A DNA stretch of 64,000 nt from Stratiolaelaps scimitus (taxonomy: Eukaryota; Arthropoda; Arachnida; Mesostigmata; Laelapidae): the NCBI GenBank assembly GCA_019614645.1, contig JABWDB010000004.1:2852001-2916000 (forward strand), given 5' to 3'. The translations under genes were made by a program, and so were the position numbers. The notes beneath the pieces are model-generated. The model was not told the DNA's origin. It was given only the letters and a program-made list of their open reading frames with translations, and made no database searches. Positions 25,177 to 37,475 of the stretch are shown here, piece after piece; position 1 is the first letter of the stretch; the number at the start of each line of letters is the position of its first letter.

Positions 25177-25506
25177 ACTGCGACACTGACCAGGAGACGG
25201 ACCGGCTCCTGGGTGAACAGCGGTCTGAGGATAACGGCTTCTACGATGAGAAATCGCAGTCTTCGACGGGAAATCCCAACTCCAACAGCAAGCAGAGGAA
25301 GACTAACATTGACAATAACAACCATCGGACAACGACGACAGCTACAACGACGACATCGTCATCGGCAACGGCGGCAAACAATGGAAGCGGTGGCGCCGGC
25401 AGCAATCACTCATCGACGAACTCGACCTCCAACTCGACATCCAACTGTAACTCGAGCAACTCGAACCAAAGCAGTGCCAACTCGTCGAACACCACCTCCA
25501 AGGAAG
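25177..25506 (+). CDS. X11/Mint exon 10 (acidic motif then Asn/Ser/Thr-rich linker)
   Basis: The acceptor is aaatgttcgcccag and the donor is GTAAGC. It enters and leaves in phase 1. It begins with a well-formed acidic segment (DCDTDQETDRLLGEQRSEDN, then GFYDEKSQ). A long low-complexity Asn/Ser/Thr/Gly region with no visible domain follows. It lies directly before the PTB domain and probably forms the flexible linker to it. Confidence 0.85.
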
Positions 25507-26684
25507 GTAAGCGCGAACGGACTGGCCACGGACAGCGGGACCCTGGCGTGCTGCTAATGCGTAACGCCTGTGAGGTCACTCTTGTCGTTATTCCTGTTGG
25601 TTGGTGTTCCTGTGATGAGTCTGTGCACGAAGCACAGAAACATATATCTGCCGCTAACTATTCATTCGAACATAGCATTAACAGTGCATATCGTATAGTG
25701 TCTAGACAGTGAAATGAAAGACGGATGCGAATAGATGTTGTTAATGGTTACTAAATAATTCCGGTGTGAATGCGAGCACGCTTAGTCGTCTCTCACAACG
25801 GTTGGTTGTCCATAACTTCGTACCCGTCCAACTATGTCAACTTCGTCCATCATGCTGCAGGACCTCCGTTCACTCTTCGTGACCACCTCACGTTATCACA
25901 CCGTGCCGATTACAGTGTTCAATTGTGGGCAGATTGTGTAGCAGATGAGATCTTGTCAACGCAACATGTTCAACAAGAAGGGCACTATGGATTTTGCGAA
26001 TCGAATGAGTCCGGAGCAAACAGAACTGCCTAGGTATTCAGGGGCGGGCTACATCTCAATAATCAACTCGCTATTGAGGGCCTACCCGTTGCGAAGGACG
26101 ATCATGCTGTGAAGGCCTGTCCCCATTTGCGGGTTGGAGTCTGCCCAGCAGTGTGCGTCCAAGGGGAAGGAATCCTAGCTAGGCTGGAGGGTTCCAGGCA
26201 AGCTTGCAAATGAATCAAACAAAATTTTCCATAGTCACTGCAATCTTCTCTTCAGCAAGATGCAAACCGATTTCCTATTAGAAATTCGCCTTCGCTTACC
26301 GTCAAGTCTAATATCTGTCGGGCAACTTTCCCATCCGCTTCGCAATTCGTGCAATGAACTGCTCTCTGCGATAGGGTATGCTAAACATATCGAATTAAGG
26401 GTACGGTCATTCAAGGGGGGAATAGATGCAACCAGAAAGCATGGAAGGGTTGCTTTTCTCATAATCGTTGCTCTTCTTCGCCCTGCGATAACGTACACCA
26501 ATTGTTTTTTTCATATGTTTTTTAGCAGCATAATTTTATGATTACACTTGCGGCGATCGCTGCCGAAAAGAAACGACTTTGAGACTTTGAAAACAATCTG
26601 TAACATGCTTCAGCCAGCAATGCAATCGAGCTTTTGCCGCACGAGATCACCTTCTACAATAATAGTATAACATCAATATATATA

Positions 26685-26717
<33 letters not shown>

Positions 26718-29569
26718 GAAGTAAAATGACAGAGAACTTTACTCTCTTTGGTATATTACTTTCTTAGTATACTAATATTATCCACCATTGTCATACTTGT
26801 AATACCATATTTGTAATTTATCCCCGTGTTTTTCTTTGAGGAATACTGCCTTTCCGTTTATGCGTTTTACCTACTCGATACTGTCTCGTCGAAGAACTGG
26901 TCTCTAATTAAGATCACTTTCTCACGACTCATATCTTGTTCTCTCGTCCAATACGCAATTGTATGCCCTTTGTATCGTATATCTCTCCTTCTTTTTAGTG
27001 CGTCTAATACTAGATCATCGCTTCGCTTGGGCGTCAAAATTTCTGAATCCCTGGGGTAAGCTCGATCAAAGGCCTATTCGAGCCTGATATTTGCCTCAGG
27101 TTACGAACGTGTCGCGAATTTTTTGATCCGCGATCGCGCTCACCGACCACTTTGCAAGTAAACCGCCGCTTAGCCAAATCAAAAGCTCAATGGCTATAGC
27201 TTACCTGTTCGGCATTGCGGGCATTTAACGTTGCGCTAACGTTGTTTTTGCGTGCAATCGAATCGTTTGCCATTTTAAGCGCTACAACTCGTTCTGGGAA
27301 GATTTACAGCTTTGCTGAGCGACTTCTACGACGCGTTGTTCTGTGTCCTTTAAGATCTGAGTGGGTGTCCTTTTTGCTTGGCAATCCCGATGTGGTGGAC
27401 CTGTTAGTCTGCGATTTTTATGCAGTGTTCACGTGTTTCTCCTTACTCCCGGGACGATATGCTTTCGCTCGATGTGCGGTTTCAACGGATTAATGGAGAG
27501 AGAAATTGTTCGGGTCCGACCTATCGAAATGTGTCTACATTCAGTCCATCCGTCAAAATGTCAATAAACGTACATAGATATCTCCATACGTTCGTCCCGT
27601 TGGTCCAAATGAACGTTCTCTCGGTAACGTATTGTGGCTTCTTCATTCGATTTTTTGCGCCCCTGCCTTCGCCCCTGCTGTTCCCACGCTGCACTTCAAC
27701 ACCACTTCTCTACAACAACAACAACAACAAATCGACAATGAACTGTCTACCTCTTGACTGGCCACCACCATCACCATCACCAACAACAACAACATCAACA
27801 ACACATTGACTCTGGGTGTCGCGTGACCGTTATATCGTTACGGTATCATGATCTATCATCCTGTCACGGTCCAATCTGCGTCCACGGTCTGCCCATGAAC
27901 CCTTTACAACAACAACAACCACATTCGAATCAAACTCTCATTGTATCGTGAATCGGTCACACTTCATGCTCAATTTGTTAATGGTGAGTTGTTCATGTGC
28001 CTGACACATCCTTGACAACGACGAGAGATTCAATGAGAAGGGAAATAGTCGAAGAATCGAACGTTGAGTATGGACCCGCGCGCGAATGCCTGCCGCTCTG
28101 AATCCCTGTTGGCATGTGGAACATATCAGATCCGTGATTCATCGTGCCTTTTCATGCTAATTATTTCAATCGCCGAAGAGTTTAACGATACTCGATAGCT
28201 AGCGAACATGCGTATACGTAATTAGTAAACGATTCTCTCTCTATCTCCCTCAATCTCGCCTTCGAGCTACGTATATATTTCGGATCCAATAGCTTCGAAT
28301 GTAGGTGCATCCGGAAGAGTAATAATAAATTTCCTGTACGAGCTTCTAGCTTCCCTAGCGAACAGATTCATATATACGTGCAGCACAGTTATAACGAGCG
28401 AACAAACCTCAGTGAAATTTAACAGAGAAGAAGAAACAGTACGGCCAGTATGCTCCGATAAATCGGATCAGCCCGATGAGCCACGGACGATGCCGGCCGG
28501 AGTCAGGGGTGTTCCCCTTAAAGCTCGCTGCATTCACCGTTGCACGACGCGTTGCTCGTGACCGCAAACTTGAGTGCTACTTGACCGTCATTTATCGACA
28601 TCGGTGGATTATGATTCATTTTCTTTGTGGGTGCTGGCATCTGACATTCATCTGCTACGGTGGCTATCTCCCCCCCGCCCCGCCCCCAGTGATCAATAAT
28701 TTCACTCCGGCAATGAAAATTTCAACAGCATTTCGCGTTCCTGCATGCGCTTCCTTAATCAGCCCTTTGGTGTTTGAATTTCATTCTTCGCTCTTCATTA
28801 GCTAGCGATCGCATAGGTGAGCCTGTTTCGATTTTGCGTTACATTCGAACCTAAAAATATTGTGTGACAAGAACCTAAAAGAAATGCTAGTCATGTTGGC
28901 ATATATGGCGTATGCATGCATCGTGTGAGCGTCTATTTGGCCTGCGTGTGTTCATCGAGATGACGAGGTCACCTCTTACGTGTGCGATGTTGTCGCTGGA
29001 CGCTAGTTGCATCGTCAACTACGAGTGGACAATTCTAATATATAGAGAGATTTTCGATAATACGTTAACTTCCCCGTAGGCCTAAACAACGAGAGGTCGT
29101 TGTTCATCTGTACATGATGATGTTCATACTGGAGTATAAAAGTAGGGCACACAAAGATGAAATTGTAACCTATATACATAATACGTCTGATATGGCATTC
29201 GCATACATATATTTATAATAATAATAATTATTATTATTATTATAGCCCCCGCCGGTAGCTATACAACGCTACCAAACATGACCCCATCAAAAAATAAGAA
29301 CCCCCCAAAAGGAACGGAAGTTATTCTCGGACGGTTAGACATCATCAACCGTAATAAATACTATAGACAAATATCGAATTCCTCCTTTATATACTCAACG
29401 CAAATGCCAACGAACGACGTGACACCTGCCATAGAATCATAGTATTATGTGGACACAAATTATGAGAACAAACAACTGTGTGTCTGTTATTCTCATTTAT
29501 CTAATTAGTGCGATGATCTTCACTTCGTAAATCATCGTTACCGAACGCAACAACAACAACAACGAATAT
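25507..29569 (+). other. X11 intron 10, first part
   Basis: A long AT-rich intron. It includes (CAA)n/(CAC)n-like repeats near 27715-27800 and 27905, (AT)n runs at 26677-26718, and an (ATT)n run near 29219-29245. Several open frames exist but none has phase-compatible splice sites with the flanking exons. No gene is supported. Confidence 0.55.
26677..26718. repeat. (AT)n microsatellite with GT interruption
   Basis: Two AT runs separated by tgtgtgta, in X11 intron 10. Confidence 0.9.
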
Positions 29570-30527
29570 TTAAAAATAGTCGCAGTCATCACAAGATGCT
29601 TGGCCGATACACAAAACTGTTTGTGATGCGTCGAGATAAATTCGTCCCATAGCAGAGAATCTAAAGCGATCTCTACTTCGCCCTTGGAAGCTCTTCGTCG
29701 CGCGGACTTCGTCCGAATTCAGTGCGTGTCCTACTTCCCGTAGAGCGGTCAACAGCCGACGGCTGAGCACAAGGTTTGCTCATATGACGGCCGCAGCGCA
29801 GTCGTTGGGGCACCCAATGGTCAGCGCACCCACGTTGTCCGTTCGGGAGCCACCGGCCGCTGGGAGCCGTTGGCTGTGCCTGCAGTTGAAATTGCTCTGA
29901 ACGAGCAGCTCTCCCTAAGCGTGAGCAGTATTGGATGAGCAGTCACAAGAAGAAACTATGCCATCGCTGTCGATCGCATCAATCGAGTCCATTCCAGAGT
30001 CAGAGATATTGTCTGATACTGTAGGCCGTCCCTCCGTTGCCGTATTGGTTAGACCCATATTTTGCCACGTGACGAGATCCGGAAGGCTGTGGGATGCGTA
30101 GTTGCAAGTTACTACGCTATCAGTACCACTGTCACTGTTGCTGCTGCTGCGCCACTTGCAGCTCCGGTGATTCCACCGGTGACGGTGGCGCACGAAGAGT
30201 AGAGGCGGACTTTTCGCGCAAACGCCAATTTATTTTCTGTTGAACAAGTAGCGCTCTTCGTACAATGAGCTCCGTAGTCTGCGGATTTTAGTGCCGATTT
30301 TTTCTCACTCTACAAAATCATGTGGTCTTTAATCTATCCGCGATAGATCTGCATTGACGGGCCTGAACTGGAGATGTGTGCACGACCTGATGTACTGCGA
30401 AATCATTAGTCTGTCGATTGGTCTCGCTCGCCTTCTTGGCGGGGCCTGCTAGAGAATAGTTGCCGTTGTGTGTTCGCAAGTACACACATGTAGGATTTGA
30501 CATTTTTTGAGGTGATACGGGAGACAT
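29570..30527 (-). pseudogene. Antisense coding-like island with shifting frames (unrecognised)
   Basis: On the minus strand, an ATG at 30527 opens a 69-codon frame to 30318 with protein-like composition (MSPVSPQKMSNPTCVYLRTH; later KKASETNRQTNDFAVHQV). Further on, 30300-30230 reads SSLYEERYLFNRK in another frame, then NWRLREKSASTLRAPPSP up to a CAG run. Beyond the CAG run the sense moves to a third frame (GTDSVVTCNYASHSLPDL, ending at a TAG at 29915). A last open frame runs 29770-29570. The repeated switching of the plausible frame suggests a decayed gene or retrocopy, or assembly indels. I do not recognise the family. Confidence 0.35.
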
Positions 30528-30895
30528 AACACTCTGTTGGATTCGGATGGTGACTCTGATGCAAATCACCGAGTCGCAAGTGGCCTCTGCATTGAGTTCG
30601 TTTCCTCTCTCTCTCTCTCTATCTCTCCCTCTACCTCCTGCGTGTGTGCTCGTCGAGTGTCATGTATTCTACTGGGAGGTTATCCGCTGCCTGCTGTGAC
30701 TTATCTTAATGGTGAGCGCTTGACATACACATACGAACGAAAGGCGATCGATGGTGTTCAGCGTGAGGTGGTTGAAGGTCTGAGGGTGCCGGCAGAATGC
30801 TTGTTGCTGGATTACTCTGTTTGAGCACCGTCTACGTTATTGCCGTTTGCTGAACGAGACAATGCTGGTAATACGGGTGACGGACTATCTTGCAG

Positions 30896-31038
30896 TGATC
30901 ATCCACGACCCATCAGTGCTGATTGAGGGTGTCTTGTTCCGGGCGCGCTATCTGGGCTCGACTCAACTCGTCTGCGAAGGCCAGCCAACTAAAGCGACCA
31001 GGATGATGCAAGCAGAGGAAGCCGTCGCGAGAATCAAG
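30896..31038 (+). CDS. X11/Mint exon 11: start of PTB domain
   Basis: The acceptor is ggactatcttgcag and the donor is GTATGT. It enters in phase 1 and leaves in phase 0. It encodes the first strand and helix of the phosphotyrosine-binding domain: VLIEGVLFRARYLGSTQLV is the hallmark of the X11/Mint PTB, followed by TRMMQAEEAVARIK. In the family this domain binds the YENPTY motif of APP-like proteins, independent of tyrosine phosphorylation. With the codon total from the recognised exons, it begins at about residue 905. Confidence 0.96.
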
Positions 31039-32241
31039 GTATGTTACGATATATCAAATATTGCAAACGATACTTAGCAAACTAGATATTTGTATAATAT
31101 ATACGATATGTATATAATATATGCGGTAGAAACGGTTGTGCGCGAAGTGACCAAGCCGATTTTTTTTTCAAACAAAAAAATCTCATTTTTCCCACACCGA
31201 TCCCTACTCCTAATAACTAGGCGCTTGTTTACCTGTTTATTTTGTTGTTCTTATCCGTCGACACATTTTAGTGGCACATACGATTTTGAACTTCGAACGT
31301 CATACATTCCCTCGCACTGTTCGAGGCTAGCACTATTTAAAAACAGTTGCTCGACCAAAAAGTGGTGGTCTACGCCAACAATTTATTAGTCTACGAAAGC
31401 CCCGGTAGATTTATCACCAGTTTGCTAAGTATCCCCTTCCTCTAGAATGAGGCAGGCACTGTACTGATATAGGATCAAGTTAATTAAGTAATTAATTAAT
31501 CTTAATTCAGCAAGACTTAAGTCCAATGGTCAGTCCAGCACTGCACCTCAGTAGTTGAGGAGGACTCCACAGCCGAATGCACTCACAAATCAGGTTGACA
31601 TTCATATCGCGAATTCAGGTGGTAATGAGTACCGTACTGACACATTTCCACTCAATACGGAATTAATGCACATATCGATTTTTGAGAGCGATTCATCTTA
31701 AAACTAACGTATTTCATCCTTTTCTTCTGTTTTAACGCTGCTGTGAAGTCACTGGTAAGGGAATTGCTGAGGCAGTTTGTGCTGGCGCGTCTATGTCCCG
31801 AACTTTTAATCAGTCCCCGCGCTTGCATTTGATGAAGATGGCGTCAATCAATCAATTTTATAGGATTTTTGTGCAGACACCAAAGTCCTTGGCACCACCC
31901 TCAAAACTAGCGTTTAAGAACCACCTTGGCTAATATGCATCTCGCGTGTTAGCGAAGACGCATCTGGCCCGGTCGTCTTGCTTTCAATGAAAAATTTTTG
32001 CGGAACATGTACTACTTGCATTTTGTCAAATTCGAAATTATTGTATGTAACATCAGCTCGCTTTTTATATATACATAAATCAGAATATATATATATATAT
32101 ATATGGTATATTAGTGTCCTACTTATGAATACAGACATGCATTGAAAATTCAGGGGACAGGGGTTACGTGTCAAGTGAAGGTGGGGTGGATGTCTTTGTG
32201 ATATCTTTTTGTTCACTGTATTTTCGTGGTTGCCCGGCCAG
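31039..32241 (+). other. X11 intron 11
   Basis: A 1.2-kb AT-rich intron. It has poly-T and poly-A stretches near 31160-31180 and an (AT)n run near 32086-32105. No gene is seen. Confidence 0.65.
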
Positions 32242-32416
32242 GCTCCGGAGGGTGAGAGTCAGCCGTCGACGGAGGTCGATCTGTTCATCTCGACTGAGAA
32301 GATCATGGTGCTGAACACCGACCTCAAGGAGATCATGATGGACCACACGTTGCGTACGATCTCATACATCGCCGACATCGGGGATCTCGTCGTGCTCATG
32401 GCGAGGAGAAGGCCAG
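32242..32416 (+). CDS. X11/Mint exon 12: PTB domain middle
   Basis: The acceptor is ttgcccggccag and the donor is GTACTG. It enters in phase 0 and leaves in phase 1. It encodes [19 protein letters not shown], then [19 protein letters not shown] and VLMARRRP. These are the central strands of the X11 PTB domain; the ISYIADIGD segment is near-invariant in the family. Unambiguous homology. Confidence 0.96.
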
Positions 32417-32945
32417 GTACTGAACCTGAGGGTGGGTACGAGAGTGGAGTTACGTAGACACCTTGCATGATAGGTCACCAACGCTGAATAGGCAGATACT
32501 GACTACAACATATACTTAGGCAAGAGGCGCGTTCATGCAGATTTCAACGAGCATATCGGATTTCAGCCTGACTGACGTTGGTGGTGGCTCGAATGATCGA
32601 TTTCCCAACTTCTCATGTGCCCGATGCGTGTCAGGGTTGATTTATTCCTCCGTTATTCCGTTGTATTTCGTTTTCAATACGCAGCCCCAGTTGGCTGCGA
32701 CTCAGCCATGTATAATTCGTATATTGTGACACTCTCATTCACTTACACTATCCATACACATATTCCAATCGCGCACAATTTCCTTTGCTCACTTTCGACG
32801 AATTTTTCCACGAATTGAGAAGGGCAAGCCTTCGGCGTCTAGCTATTCGATCAAGCCACCACGCTGCTATGAGTTGACTGTCTGTGAAACATTGATCTGT
32901 GAGAGCCATAAGGCGAACCAGATCTTTATGTCGTAGACCTTCCAG

Positions 32946-33073
32946 GGACGTCCCCACCGCCGCATTGTTCTTCGCAACAAGGGGAGATGAAGAAGAAACC
33001 TAAGATGATCTGCCATGTATTTGAGAGTGACGAGGCGCAGTTCATCGCTCAAAGCATCGGACAGGCATTCCAG
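32946..33073 (+). CDS. X11/Mint exon 13: PTB insert and last strands
   Basis: It enters in phase 1 and leaves in phase 0 at a GTTGGT donor. The first half encodes a Pro/Ser/Gln/Lys-rich loop ([18 protein letters not shown]). The second half encodes the conserved strand and start of the C-terminal helix, [20 protein letters not shown]. The variable loop is longer than in most PTB domains, as is usual for X11. Confidence 0.95.
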
Positions 33074-33313
33074 GTTGGTAGCTGATCAGAGGGCGGACAC
33101 GGTGGACGGTTGCACTGTTGTACAATAATAATGACAAATTAGAAAACGAATTTCGATCACAAAGCTGAAATCAATGAGAAATTCAAGCAAACTTGAACAA
33201 CCTGTCCTTCATATCGTCCCCCATTTTCGGCTCCTGCTGGCAAGCCATTATCTAACGTATGATTGTCCTCGACATATATTTGTCCACAAATACCACTCAT
33301 CTCTACCCACCAG

Positions 33314-33670
33314 GTCGCGTATATGGAGTTCCTGAAGGCGAACGGCATCGAGGACTCGTCGTTCATCAAAGAGATGGACTACCAGGAGGTGCTCAACTCA
33401 CAGGAGATCTTTGGCAACGAGCTGGAGATGTTCGCTAAGAAGGACCGTCAGAAGGAGGTGGTCGTGCCCAAGCAGAAAGGCGAGATCCTTGGAATGGTCA
33501 TCGTGGAAAGCGGCTGGGGCTCGATGCTACCTACAGTCGTGATTGCCAACATGGCAGGTAGTGGGCCCGCGGCACGCTGTGGCATGCTCAACATTGGCGA
33601 TCAGATCATCGCGATCAACGGGGTGTCACTGGTCGGACTCCCGTTATCAACCTGCCAGACCTACATCAAG
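33314..33670 (+). CDS. X11/Mint exon 14: PTB C-terminal helix and PDZ1
   Basis: The acceptor is ctctacccaccag and the donor is GTGCGT; phase 0 on both sides, 119 codons. It opens with the PTB C-terminal helix and linker (VAYMEFLKANGIED) and then contains most of PDZ domain 1: KGEILGMVIVESGWGSMLPT, AARCGMLNIGDQIIAINGVS and LVGLPLSTCQTYIK. The ligand-binding loop is of the unusual X11 type (ILG in place of a canonical GLGF). PDZ1 and PDZ2 form a supramodule in this family that binds membrane and synaptic partners. Confidence 0.97.
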
Positions 33671-34201
33671 GTGCGTCACTGGCGTGTTTCTTGCCTTTGG
33701 GAGTAACAGAACGAGCACCGCGGCTTAGATATCAGCGTATCCCGCCAGCGAAAGCCGCTATTAAGGCCATTCTGTGTAGTGCCACTATAGTACTACTTAT
33801 CATATTTAGCAGAGATAATATGGAGATAGGCTGATTCTGAAAACGACGAACCAAGGCTCCCTTTAAATAACTGCTATGAGATGCCTACACATGTAATGAA
33901 CGCTGATGAAACGATTGTCAGGCCCTCGTATTTACTACAGTCGTCTTCAGAAACAAGTGACCCAACACGCGCACAGACATACATATGTACCTATATGACT
34001 TCCAAGGTGTTATCATAATTTTGTATACTATTATTATTATTATTGTTTCTGTTGTTATTATTCCCATTGTGCATAGTCACATTACAGAAATGTATTGTGC
34101 TCTAGCTAACACATGTCTTACTATATATCTGTGGCGTGCATTCTGGGCGCACCTACCCATCAACCAATGAACATCAACCAACGTCATCGATCCTCCAACA
34201 G
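33671..34201 (+). other. X11 intron 14
   Basis: A 531-bp AT-rich intron with a short (ATT)n run near 34031-34046. Nothing else is seen. Confidence 0.7.
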
Positions 34202-34462
34202 AACACGAAACAGCAGACGGTGGTGAAATTGACAGTGGTTCCATGCGCGCCTGTCGTCGAGGTGAAAATCAAACGGCCAGATACTAAATACCAGCTCGGA
34301 TTCTCCGTCCAGAACGGGGTGATCTGCTCGCTGTTACGCGGGGGTATCGCCGAACGCGGCGGCGTTCGAGTCGGCCACCGAATTATCGAGATTAATGGAC
34401 AGAGCGTCGTGGCCGTTCCACACGAAAAGATTGTTAACCTTCTTGCTACTTCTGTTGGCGAG
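34202..34462 (+). CDS. X11/Mint exon 15: end of PDZ1 and most of PDZ2
   Basis: The acceptor is atcgatcctccaacag and the donor is GTAAGG; phase 0 on both sides, 87 codons. It encodes the last strand of PDZ1 ([11 protein letters not shown]), a linker, and PDZ2: [16 protein letters not shown], the binding loop LGFSV, then [20 protein letters not shown] and the helix [10 protein letters not shown]. Conservation with animal Mint proteins is near-complete across [20 protein letters not shown]. Confidence 0.97.
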
Positions 34463-34950
34463 GTAAGGGACCATCACACAGCAGTATTATGCGGAATGAA
34501 ATACGCTAAAATCGATACAAAGAAGACTAGTCACTGCCAATCATGAATATAATCAAGACTTGTAATAGTGGACGAGTCCCATAGGCAGCTGTGCATAACG
34601 AGTAGCCGCTGATGATCAGTAGCATCTATGCTAGCTGCTAAGACGTTTACTAAGGGCAATATGTAATTTGATGAGTGGTTTTCTTTGGAATCATGGCACA
34701 CGGACCATCATACGTTTCGTGTACGGCAATCATAGATTGAACTCGCTCAAAAAACCAGAGATAATAAGGCCTGTGTGCTATTAATATATGCTATTTGCTG
34801 CCTGATGTTTATCCGGCAACGCGGTCCGCCTGACCTTAACAATGCGTGAAGCGCAGGCTCGATCGACCAGCGATCTGTGGTTGATACCCTAGGTGTTCTA
34901 ACATATTTTCATTGCACTGTATATGCCGCGGCTTCACATGATCCTTGCAG

Positions 34951-35022
34951 ATTCACATGAAGACGATGCCGACCTCAATGTTCCGACTTCTAACCGGTCA
35001 GGAGTCACCAGTCTACATATAA
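34951..35022 (+). CDS. X11/Mint exon 16: last exon, C-terminal tail PVYI
   Basis: The acceptor is tgatccttgcag; phase 0 entry and a TAA stop at 35020-35022. It encodes 23 residues (IHMKTMPTSMFRLLTGQESP, then VYI). The final VYI is the tail that in Mint/X11 proteins folds back into the PDZ1 groove and holds the PDZ tandem in a closed state (established for the family). The 16 exons sum to 3846 nt, giving 1281 residues with no internal stop. Confidence 0.96.
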   Translation: MHMKTMPTSMFRLLTGQESPVYI

Positions 35023-35450
35023 TAATAGATATATCTACACATATTCTGACAATGGGTCGACACGAGTCATGGGAAATGGATCTAGTCAGCACGGATGACA
35101 GCACAGCCGGATGAAGGCGGCAAAGTCGGGGGCAACATTCGCCAGAATATCGGTCAACGCGGATCAGATCAAGCACCGAATACTACCATCTATTCATCTA
35201 GTCGACGCAGGACAAAGCGCAAAATAAACACTAAACCTATGATTATACAATGTTATGAGATAATGCAAGTAGACGAAACGTCTCGGAAAAAAAACGAATG
35301 AAAATAGATGATGGAGTTGATTAGATAACAAACAAAACAACTCTTGATTAGATAAACAAACAAAGAAATCAACAACAGCAACAAAACAGTAAAAAAAAAA
35401 GCGTCAGTGAGAGCCCCCGATTGCCAGCGCCAAAGGAGGTTGAGCAATTC
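35023..35450 (+). other. X11 3' untranslated region (probable)
   Basis: This follows the X11 stop. The best polyadenylation signal is AATAAA at 35223-35228 (within gcgcaaaataaacac). A LINE fragment lies at about 35095-35180, inside the presumed 3' UTR. The true 3' end cannot be set from sequence alone. Confidence 0.5.
35095..35180 (+). mobile_element. LINE fragment (endonuclease-RT linker), short
   Basis: This stretch resembles 55511-55600 at the nucleotide level (shared blocks gccagaatat and agatcaagcac in the same order and spacing). In one frame it reads SPEYRSTRIRSSTE, against PPEYWRNGDIARSS in the second copy. That pattern matches the tyrosine/tryptophan-rich linker between endonuclease and reverse transcriptase in Jockey/R1/RTE-type LINEs. 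It is a short relic without coding capacity. Confidence 0.45.
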
Positions 35451-35945
35451 ATTGAAGTTGGATGGGCTTCGTGCCTGCGCTGCCTAAGCTTCGGCGTAGG
35501 GCAGCGTCTATTAATTAATACCATTATTGCTACCATTAAGAATACTACTATTATCTCTCTGTATCAACGTAGAAACGCTACTAAGCCATTAAGCTGCTGT
35601 AAAGCTACACCCGGCTTCATTAAACCCTTGATAACCGCCAATCGTTCTCAGCCTAGCGCGCATTATATATATATACATATATAGCTACAATTAGTATACA
35701 TATATATATATATATATAGATAGCGTGAGAAAATGACTGCATGTAGAAGCTTCCTGGAGAGCAATTTCCGAAAGAAAGGCAAAGAAAGAGAGAGATGAAG
35801 AGTATTCGAAAATGGATTTCACAGGCGCTCGCGCAGCCTTGCCTGAGGGCCACGTTGGGCCCCTGCAGGAAGCGTTGGAGGGGAGAACGGATGCGGGAAA
35901 ATAAGAATACTATAGCGTTTGCAAGGCGAGCCAGAGGCAGATTAA

Positions 35946-35979
<34 letters not shown>

Positions 35980-37441
35980 GGTAATGATTAAATTGAATAT
36001 AAATGAGTGAATGAATGAAATAATGCAAGGCAGAGTAACGTGTACACAACAGTAGATAGAGCAGGACCGTCACGCTTTGAGTGTGCCGCATACGAGTTGA
36101 GTTTTGCATATAGAGGCGACGTCAAACTTCAGCGAGGAATAAGCAGCCGCAAAGACTGAAAGCCGCTGTTAGCAGACACGGATGGCCGGCGAGGCGTGTC
36201 AACGACGAAAATATGACTAAACACGTAGAACACACGTAGGCGATTAATTCCACGAGAGAGAGAGAGAGAGAGAGAGAGAAGGATGATCATACTATCCACG
36301 AGTATGATAACGATGGTGGGTAAGGCAAACGGCGAAGTAGACGATGCAGCGCTGCTGCTGAGCGTAGCCACACAAATTCGCTACTATGGAATTGAAACGC
36401 ACGGATACAAGTGCGAACATGTACATGCAACAAATAGCACACAAGCAGTGATAGCCGCAGCAATGCGAAGCTATCGATTAGCAACGTTTGGAGATGATTC
36501 GAGACGTCACCAAGTCGGGACAATGAATCGGATTGTTTAGTGGTCATAGTCCACGATCAATACTAAGTGTTAACGATTTAGCCCAGTGTTCGTCATTGAT
36601 CACACACTCAACCGCCGTCATCGGTCTGCTAAATAGTTCGTCGTACGGCCATCGTCAACGGTGACGTGACTCCATGAAAGTCAGCTATACTGTCTATTCA
36701 TAGTACATCGCAGCCCGGTTGACCGACATATCATACAATTTAATACAGCCCTTAATATCCCAACGTTTGAGCCTAGTGCCGGATCTACTTCTATACTGTA
36801 GAAGACCCAATGATCAACTCGTTAAATCACCAACAGCTTTGTTCGGTTGCAACGCAGCCTCCGAGCCTCAGTTAGATGCTCAAAATTAGACGTGGTACGG
36901 AGGAGATTTCCAATATCAGACAGATTGACCAATTCAATTACAACGTGTTCGGTTTTCTTTTGAACGGATTTGCAGCAGTCTGTTACAAGCTCTCGATATG
37001 TAAAGTCGGGAGAGACTTGAAGCTACGGCATACGGCTTTTTTCCAGCCAGAGACTCTCGCCGACAATAGACTGCAGTTGGACCTGCAGCCGCGGTGCGCC
37101 CCTCGTTATTATATATATATATATATATATATACCAGCGTATTGTACTTACTGCTCCATCACACCTAGTACTTTTTGAGCCACGAATAGTTGTTTAGCTA
37201 TTTGCGTTCCATCGTTTTTCTTTTGTTTCTTTATTTGTGAATAAGAATACGTTGTGTTTGTTGTAATGGAGCTCATTTGTACGAACGATAAATAGAGATT
37301 ATGTATGAAGCCTCCATGCGGAGTTCACCTCAGACACGAATGATAATAAATTGCTGTACTTGTAGCCTCGAATTATTTTCTATAGTGAAGAAATGGATAC
37401 AAACTAATTTATTTTTAAAAAGGAAATACGTAAATATATGA

Positions 37442-37442
<1 letters not shown>

Positions 37443-37474
<32 letters not shown>
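37443..37474. repeat. (AT)n microsatellite
   Basis: A pure AT run of about 16 units in the intergenic desert. Confidence 0.92.

Positions 37475-37475
<1 letters not shown>

Noticed and set aside
27715..27950. CAA/CAC-rich frames that could be a polyQ/polyH exon of X11
   Set aside because: No acceptor and donor pair with the required 1-1 phases; treated as intronic simple repeats.
34822..34870. tRNA-like string (gcgcaggctcgatcgacc) in X11 intron 15
   Set aside because: The B box is too far from consensus and no A box lies at the right distance.
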